Below are positions 6,275 to 10,611 of a DNA stretch of 10,611 bases, piece by piece. Position numbers and translations under genes: made by a program. The notes beneath the pieces were generated by a model, which saw only the letters and a program-made list of their open reading frames with translations, did not search any database and was not told the DNA's origin. How positions within the stretch are numbered: position 1 is the first letter of the stretch; every line of letters starts with the position of its first letter. Source of the stretch: Oscillospiraceae bacterium (GTDB lineage: Bacteria > Bacillota > Clostridia > Oscillospirales > Oscillospiraceae); NCBI GenBank assembly GCA_017557265.1, contig JAFZAM010000152.1:1-10611 (forward strand). The letters run 5' to 3'.

Positions 6275-7390
6275 TCACTCCGGATCGCGCAGCAGCTCGG
6301 CTACGAGCTCCGCGCCCTTGACGAGATCGTCGGCCTCGGTATATTCTGCGGTCGAATGGACCCTCTGCATGCCGCAGGAGACAACTATGCCCGTCGTGCC
6401 GCGGAGGGCTATGATGTTGTTGTCGCTGCCGCCGAGCGTGTACGTCAGCTCGCCGGAAAGTCCGAGCTTTTCGCAGGCTCTTTTGAAGCGGCGCACGACG
6501 GGATGATCCTCCGGGACGTCGTAGGCCACGAGGTATTCTTCAACGGCAAATTCGAGCTCGGCGGCTCCTGCGTTCTCCTCGAAAGTACGGCGAATGTCGT
6601 CTATTATGCGGTAAGCCTTCGCATGGTCGAGGCTGCGCACCTCGCCCGTCACGACGCAAGTCTCCGCGACGACGTTGTTCGCCGACCCGCCGGAGACGGT
6701 GCCGACGTTCATGGTCGTATCGTCCCCGACCCAGCCGGGGACGAGCTTCGCGACGGCAGCGGCGGCCGCCGTAATGGCGTTTATCCCGGTCTCGGGCGCG
6801 AAGCCCGCGTGCGCGGCCCTGCCCTTGAGGGCGGCCTTCCAGCCTATCATGGTCGGAGCCCGGAGCGCGGCGCTCCCGACGGGGCCCGCGAGGTCAAAGC
6901 AGTAGACTTGCCCGGACTTGAGGGGCAGTGCGTCGTAGTCGTAGGCCTTCGCGCCGCGGCCGAAGACCTCCTCGGCCGCCATGAGGATCACTACGACGGG
7001 TCTGTGCGCGAGCTTTTCCTCGCGCAGATGGCGCACGCCCTCGAGAAACTCGACCACTGCGCAGAGGTCGTCGCCGCCGAGGACTGTATCCCCCGCGCTC
7101 GTAATGCGTCCGTCGGCATGCACGACGGCGCGCTTGCCGCGGGCGGGTCCGACGGTGTCCGTATGTCCGAGGAGCAATATCGGCTCGGCGTCTATATCGC
7201 CCGGCAGATACGCATAGATATTGCCCGCACTGCCGCCTATCTTCGCTGCAGCGCCGTCCTCCCTGACCTCGAAGCCGAGCTCCTTCAGCTTGCGGATAAG
7301 GACGTCGGTCATCTCCCTCTCGCCGTAGCTCGGAGAATCTATCGGGACGAGCTCGGAGAACTCCTTTATCATTCTGTCTCTGTTTATCAT
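6275..7390 (-). CDS. M20-family metallopeptidase (PepT-like di-zinc aminopeptidase/deacylase)
   Basis: The 371-residue length is normal for M20 enzymes, which hydrolyse small peptides or N-acyl amino acids in the cytoplasm with two zinc ions. Expected catalytic features are present: H76 and D78 in LLLGHTDTV, the bridging Asp in LGGDD (107/108), the catalytic Glu and metal Glu in AAEEVFGRGA (140, 141), D166 in CFDLAG, and H345 in RVHSTAEY. The inserted dimerisation (lid) domain contains GRAAHAGFAPETGINAI (190-206), typical of the PepT-like branch, followed by GGSDNN (320-325). A small oddity is GGDDLCAVV where relatives usually have GADDKAG. The start ATG 7390 is supported by GGGAG 5 nt upstream. 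The gene has its own promoter, diverges from the reductase gene and is followed by the B12-riboswitch unit; no functional tie to either is evident. Substrate specificity cannot be assigned. Confidence 0.9.
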   Translation of the reverse strand: MINRDRMIKEFSELVPIDSPSYGEREMTDVLIRKLKELGFEVREDGAAAKIGGSAGNIYAYLPGDIDAEPILLLGHTDTVGPARGKRAVVHADGRITSAGDTVLGGDDLCAVVEFLEGVRHLREEKLAHRPVVVILMAAEEVFGRGAKAYDYDALPLKSGQVYCFDLAGPVGSAALRAPTMIGWKAALKGRAAHAGFAPETGINAITAAAAAVAKLVPGWVGDDTTMNVGTVSGGSANNVVAETCVVTGEVRSLDHAKAYRIIDDIRRTFEENAGAAELEFAVEEYLVAYDVPEDHPVVRRFKRACEKLGLSGELTYTLGGSDNNIIALRGTTGIVVSCGMQRVHSTAEYTEADDLVKGAELVAELLRDPE

Positions 7391-7406
7391 AATAACTCCC
7401 GCTCAT

Positions 7407-7420
7407 GCCGGGCTCCCGGC
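7407..7420. repeat. GC-rich inverted repeat in the peptidase leader
   Basis: GCCGGGCTCCCGGC is a perfect 14-nt palindrome-like inverted repeat between the predicted transcription start (about 7427) and the GGGAG ribosome binding site (7396-7400) of the peptidase gene. It could be a leader hairpin or an operator; nothing here decides which. Confidence 0.4.
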
Positions 7421-7433
7421 GGTCTTTTATCCC

Positions 7434-7461
7434 ATTATAGCAGGAAACGGCCCGCTTTCAA
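7434..7461 (-). promoter_or_regulatory. Promoter of the M20 peptidase gene
   Basis: On the minus strand TTGAAA (7456-7461, 5/6) and a perfect TATAAT (7434-7439) are separated by 16 nt. The predicted start lies about 37 nt before ATG 7390. Confidence 0.75.
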
Positions 7462-7475
7462 GAGCGGAAAACGTA

Positions 7476-7504
7476 TTGTCACGCGCTCCGGCGTGTGATA
7501 AATT
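7476..7504 (+). promoter_or_regulatory. Predicted promoter of the OYE-type reductase gene
   Basis: TTGTCA (7476-7481, 5/6) and TAAATT (7499-7504, 4/6) are 17 nt apart, with TG just upstream of the -10. The spacer contains the small inverted repeat CACGC...GCGTG, a possible operator. The -35 box lies 14 bp from the divergent peptidase promoter's -35. Confidence 0.5.
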
Positions 7505-7547
7505 ATGTGTATAGGAAACTCACCTTACAGATCGGAGTTGAAATGAA

Positions 7548-9431
7548 ATGCCGGACAATAAAGCCGTATTTCAGCCCATTCAGGTCGGGCCGCTGCGCGT
7601 GAGGAACCGCATCGAGCTCTCCCCCGCCGAGCCCATGCTCTGTACGAAGGACGGGCTCGTCACGCCGGAGTTCGTGGGCTTCACGGCGCAGTTCGCCAAA
7701 ATGGGCGCGGGCATCGTGACCGTCGGCGACAGCCCCGTCACGCAGGCATACGCGAACACGAACCACTACGTCGTCAATCTCGCCGACCCGTTTATCGTTC
7801 ACGGGCTGTTCCGCGTCACCGACGCGATACACCGCTGGGGAGCAGTCGCCTCCATCGAGCTCAATCTGCGCGACGAGCGGCTCCCGGCCGAGTTTTCCCA
7901 CGACGAGGTCAAGGATATCATCCGCGCCTTTGCAGACGCCGCCGAGCGCTGCCGCAAGGCCGAGTTCGACATGGTCATGCTCCATTTCGGGCACGGGCAC
8001 ACGGCCGCGTCGTTCTACTCCCCGCACGTCAACAAGCGCACGGACGAGTACGGCTGCCAGAACTTCGAAAACCGCACACGTTTCGCGCTTGAGATGATAG
8101 ACGCCGTGCGCGAGCGCATAGGCCCGAACATGGCCATCGAGGTACGCATGAGCGGCGACGAGATATATCCCGAGGGCGTGCATTTCGAGGACGCCCTGCG
8201 CTTTGCGAGGGCCATCGAGGACAGGATAGACCTCCTGCACGTGAGCGCCGGCAGCATGTATGAGCCGAGCACGATAGCCCACATCATCCAGAATACCTAC
8301 ATGCCGCGCCCGACTAACCTCTATCTTGCCAAGAAATTCAAGGCCGCAGGGCTTAAGATACCCGTCGTGAGCGTCGGCAGCTTCGACATGGAGTCTGCGG
8401 AAAAAGCGGTAAGCGAGGGCGAGTGCGACATGGTCGCCATGATACGCGCGTTCCTGGCCGACCCCGAGATGATGCTCAAGTTCAAGGCCGGAAAGGCCGA
8501 CGAGATCCGTCCGTGTATCCGCTGCGGCGCCTGCACGGGCGCAGACCCCCACGGCTGTCCGAAGCCGATTCGTTGCGGCGTGAACGCGCCTCAGGGGCGC
8601 CAGCCGCTCTTCGACGAGATACCTCCCGCCGAGCCCGGGAAGAAGGTCGTCATCGTAGGCGGCGGCTGCGCCGGAATGGAAGCCGCTCGCAGGCTTTCCG
8701 AGCGCGGGCTTAAGCCCGTTCTGTTCGAAAAGGAACCGCAGCTCGGCGGAAGTCTCCGCACGGCCGGCGCCAACCCCATAAAGAGCGACGTGCGGCGCTA
8801 CGCGGAGTGGTCCGAGCGCATGACGCTGAGAGACGGGAACATTGACCTGCGCCTAGGCGTCGAGGCCACGCGCGAGCGCATACTTGCCGAGAAACCCGAC
8901 GCGCTGATAATCGCGGTCGGCAGCGAGCCGATAATACCGAATGTCCCCGGAGTCGACGGCGCGAACGTCTGTCTCGCATCGGAGATAGACAGAGGCATGA
9001 TTGTCCCCGGCAAGCGCGTCGTCATCGTAGGCGCGGGGCTTACAGGCACCGAGACAGCAATAACGCTCGCGCGGGACGGGCACGACGTGACCGTCCTCGA
9101 TATGCTCAGCTTAAACGAGCTGCGGGCGCGCGAAAAGGCCATCGGAACGGCCGTAAAGCTGGCTCAGGACGCTGGCGTTAAATTCCTCGAAAGGCACAGA
9201 CTCGCCGCTATAGCCGCAGATTCGCTCACGGCGCTCGACGCGGACGGACGCGAGGTTCTTATCCTCTGCGATACCGTCGCGCTCTCTCTGGGCGTACGGC
9301 CGCGTACGAAGGTCATCGAGAAACTCGAGGGTCTCGTCGAGGAGACGTACGTCGTCGGCGACTGCAACAACAGACAGGGCAACGTCACCTCCGCAGTCCG
9401 CGAGGGCTTCTACGCGGCGATGAACGTCTGA
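7548..9431 (+). CDS. OYE-family Fe-S flavoenzyme (2,4-dienoyl-CoA reductase/2-enoate reductase/BaiCD-like)
   Basis: The 627-residue protein has the DCR/2-enoate reductase architecture: an FMN TIM barrel (about 1-315), a Cys cluster for [4Fe-4S] (C323, C326, C329, C337, C343), then an FAD/NAD(P)H module (about 365-627) with VVIVGGGCAGMEAA (367-380), a second Rossmann motif VVIVGAGLTGTETA (491-504) and a closing FAD motif YVVGDCNN (601-608). It should use NAD(P)H to reduce an activated C=C bond in the cytoplasm. HFGHGHTAASFYSPHVNKRTDEYG-type sequence around residues 146-169 marks the active-site strand. Here H151 occupies the usual Tyr position, Y238 sits near the usual His, and the loop after the fourth strand is about 17-20 residues shorter than in E. 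coli FadH as recalled. ATG 7548 has CGGAG 10 nt upstream; an out-of-frame ATG 7543 lies closer. The gene is monocistronic, ended by the terminator at 9451. The substrate is unknown. Confidence 0.9.
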   Translation: MPDNKAVFQPIQVGPLRVRNRIELSPAEPMLCTKDGLVTPEFVGFTAQFAKMGAGIVTVGDSPVTQAYANTNHYVVNLADPFIVHGLFRVTDAIHRWGAVASIELNLRDERLPAEFSHDEVKDIIRAFADAAERCRKAEFDMVMLHFGHGHTAASFYSPHVNKRTDEYGCQNFENRTRFALEMIDAVRERIGPNMAIEVRMSGDEIYPEGVHFEDALRFARAIEDRIDLLHVSAGSMYEPSTIAHIIQNTYMPRPTNLYLAKKFKAAGLKIPVVSVGSFDMESAEKAVSEGECDMVAMIRAFLADPEMMLKFKAGKADEIRPCIRCGACTGADPHGCPKPIRCGVNAPQGRQPLFDEIPPAEPGKKVVIVGGGCAGMEAARRLSERGLKPVLFEKEPQLGGSLRTAGANPIKSDVRRYAEWSERMTLRDGNIDLRLGVEATRERILAEKPDALIIAVGSEPIIPNVPGVDGANVCLASEIDRGMIVPGKRVVIVGAGLTGTETAITLARDGHDVTVLDMLSLNELRAREKAIGTAVKLAQDAGVKFLERHRLAAIAADSLTALDADGREVLILCDTVALSLGVRPRTKVIEKLEGLVEETYVVGDCNNRQGNVTSAVREGFYAAMNV

Positions 9432-9450
9432 CAGAGTTCAAAATACTAAA

Positions 9451-9486
9451 GCCGGCCCCCGTCGCAGGACGGAGGCCGGCTCTTTC
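9451..9486. terminator. Rho-independent terminator between convergent reductase and glycyl radical enzyme genes
   Basis: A 13-bp stem with one C-A mismatch (arms 9451-9463 and 9468-9480, GCAG loop) is followed by TCTTTCT on the plus strand. The preceding ACTAAA gives a weaker U-rich end for minus-strand transcripts, so it may also serve the glycyl radical enzyme gene. Confidence 0.85.
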
Positions 9487-9517
9487 TATGCACTTTGCGT
9501 GATATGCGCCGGTCGTT

Positions 9518-10611
9518 TTACATGCTCAGCTCGGTGCGGGAGATGAGGTCGTTCTGGCCGTTGCGGTGCATCTCGACGAAATAGACGGAGAAGCCCGCGA
9601 TGCGGACGACGAGGTCCTTGTACTTCTCCGGCTCCTTCTGCGCGGCGCGCATGGTGTCGGTGGAGACGACGTTTATCTGGACCTCCATGCCCATCATGTC
9701 GAAGAAATAGGTCTTCAGGAGGTCGGCCAGCTTCTCGACGCCCTCGGTCCCCTTCAGGCATCCGGGGCTGAACTTCAGGTTCAGCAGCGTGCCGTTGGCA
9801 AACTGGCGGCAGTCGATGAGACCGACGCTGTTGAGGACGCCCGTCGGGCCGTTCTTGTCCATGGACTGCACCGGGGAGATGCCGTCGGCAAGGGGCTCGC
9901 CGACCTTGCGCCCGTCGGGAGTCGCGGAGGTGCTCAGGCCGAAGGCGACGTTCGTCGTCACGGGCCACAGACCCGCGCTCCAGCCGCCGCCGCGGATGCT
10001 CGAGCCTTTTTTCACGGCCTCGGCGAACACGTCGGACGCCCAGCGTACCCACGCGTCGGCCTCGGGATCGCCGTTTCCGTAGTGCGGGGCCTCGTTCTTG
10101 ATGTAGTTATAGAGGTCCTCGTGGCCCTCCCAGTTGTTCATGAGGGCGTCGTACATTTCAGCGGGAGTGCAGCGCTTCGTCTTCTCGTCGAAGCAGAGGC
10201 GCTTTATCATCTGCAGGGAGTCGGCGAGGTTGCCGATGCCGACGCCGGCGATGCCGGTGGAGTTATACTTCGCGCCGCCCCACATGACGTCAGCGCCCTT
10301 CTCCATGCAGCCGTCCATTGTCGCAGAGACGACGGGCAGCGGCATGAACTGGCGGGCTATGTATTCGAAGCTGTTGGTCAGGCTGATGTGTATCCTTACG
10401 AAGTAGTCGACCTGCGTTTTATAGGCATCCAGCACCTGATCGAAGGAGGTGAAGTCCTTCAGATAGCCGGTAGCAGGTCCGGACTGCCTGGCGGGGATGC
10501 GTTCCTTCGTCCTGCGGTCGAACTGCGGGAGGGGGTTGATGCCGTTGTTGATGCCGACCATGAGGGCGTTGACCATGTTGAAGAAGTCGCCGCCGCCGGT
10601 GCCGCCGCAGG
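9518..10611 (-). CDS. Glycyl radical enzyme, C-terminal part (pyruvate formate-lyase-like family; 5' end outside window)
   Basis: About 363 C-terminal residues of a protein usually near 800 are visible; the frame is open to base 10611. The glycyl radical motif is clear near the C-terminus: RIAGFSVYFVEMHRNGQNDL, with the radical-bearing Gly about 25 residues from the end, followed by ISRTELSM. Other family landmarks are GGAKYNSTGIAGVG, PHYGNGDPEADAW, SATPDGRKVGEPLADGISP and TLLNLKFSPG. These enzymes carry a stable glycyl radical that forms a thiyl on an active-site Cys and then cleaves or eliminates small substrates anaerobically in the cytoplasm. The active-site Cys loop is probably just beyond the window; the most upstream visible part has CGGTGGGDFFN, whose Cys is nearer to the following Asn than in PFL or choline TMA-lyase. 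No activating radical-SAM enzyme lies downstream, as a terminator follows. Lyase, dehydratase and decarboxylase classes cannot be separated from this half. Confidence 0.9.
   Translation of the reverse strand, partial: CGGTGGGDFFNMVNALMVGINNGINPLPQFDRRTKERIPARQSGPATGYLKDFTSFDQVLDAYKTQVDYFVRIHISLTNSFEYIARQFMPLPVVSATMDGCMEKGADVMWGGAKYNSTGIAGVGIGNLADSLQMIKRLCFDEKTKRCTPAEMYDALMNNWEGHEDLYNYIKNEAPHYGNGDPEADAWVRWASDVFAEAVKKGSSIRGGGWSAGLWPVTTNVAFGLSTSATPDGRKVGEPLADGISPVQSMDKNGPTGVLNSVGLIDCRQFANGTLLNLKFSPGCLKGTEGVEKLADLLKTYFFDMMGMEVQINVVSTDTMRAAQKEPEKYKDLVVRIAGFSVYFVEMHRNGQNDLISRTELSM

Noticed and set aside
6356..7498. 380-codon open frame on the plus strand opposite the M20 peptidase
   Set aside because: The minus strand encodes a complete M20 enzyme with all catalytic residues; the plus frame has no motif and runs through the peptidase promoter.
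7543..7602. Short overlapping reading frame (19 codons, MKCRTIKPYF...) starting at ATG 7543, better spaced from CGGAG than the reductase ATG
   Set aside because: It lies almost wholly inside the reductase gene in another frame, has no recognisable feature and is short enough to occur by chance. It could affect reductase initiation, but nothing supports a product.
7503..8552. 349-codon open frame on the minus strand opposite the reductase
   Set aside because: Low-complexity translation with no motif, antisense to well-conserved OYE sequence; a codon-bias artefact.

Overview
The window looks like part of a chromosome from a GC-rich anaerobic bacterium, most likely a gut-type Clostridia member (Oscillospirales or Christensenellales-like). 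This is inference from gene content: a C-terminal triple S-layer-homology (SLH) anchor behind a Firmicutes-style signal peptide, an oxygen-sensitive glycyl radical enzyme, an Fe-S/flavin Old Yellow Enzyme-type reductase, a ferredoxin-linked flavoprotein, strong Shine-Dalgarno sites and compact Rho-independent terminators. No rRNA, tRNA, CRISPR array, transposase or integrase was seen.

Layout. 1-2218 (+): an operon of an FAD-dependent fumarate-reductase/AprA-like flavoprotein, cut at its 5' end, and a small 2x[4Fe-4S] ferredoxin. A bidirectional terminator at about 2224-2257 separates it from a convergent SpoU/TrmH-type RNA methyltransferase (2272-3150, -). A terminator at 3156-3192 then ends a large secreted SLH protein (3204-5903, -). 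The gap upstream of that protein (about 5979-6235) holds a cobalamin (B12) riboswitch on the minus strand with its own promoter and a downstream intrinsic terminator. Next is an M20-family metallopeptidase (6275-7390, -), divergent from an OYE/2,4-dienoyl-CoA-reductase-type flavoenzyme (7548-9431, +); back-to-back promoters lie between them. A bidirectional terminator at 9451-9486 separates that gene from the C-terminal half of a glycyl radical enzyme that runs off the right end (9518-10611, -).

How it fits together. The metabolic genes (AprA-like flavoprotein plus ferredoxin, OYE-type reductase, glycyl radical enzyme) fit strictly anaerobic reductive or fermentative metabolism of small organic acids, but no substrate can be assigned. 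The most interesting unit is the SLH gene. It stands alone behind a B12 riboswitch of the terminator (OFF) type. It encodes a signal peptide, three tandem beta-rich repeats with Asp-rich loops, an alpha/alpha-toroid-like region resembling the prenyltransferase/intrinsic-factor fold, and three SLH domains. The simplest reading is a cell-surface corrinoid-capture protein made when B12 is scarce: a Gram-positive analogue of intrinsic factor/transcobalamin anchored to the wall. The riboswitch is seen directly; the binding function is inference.
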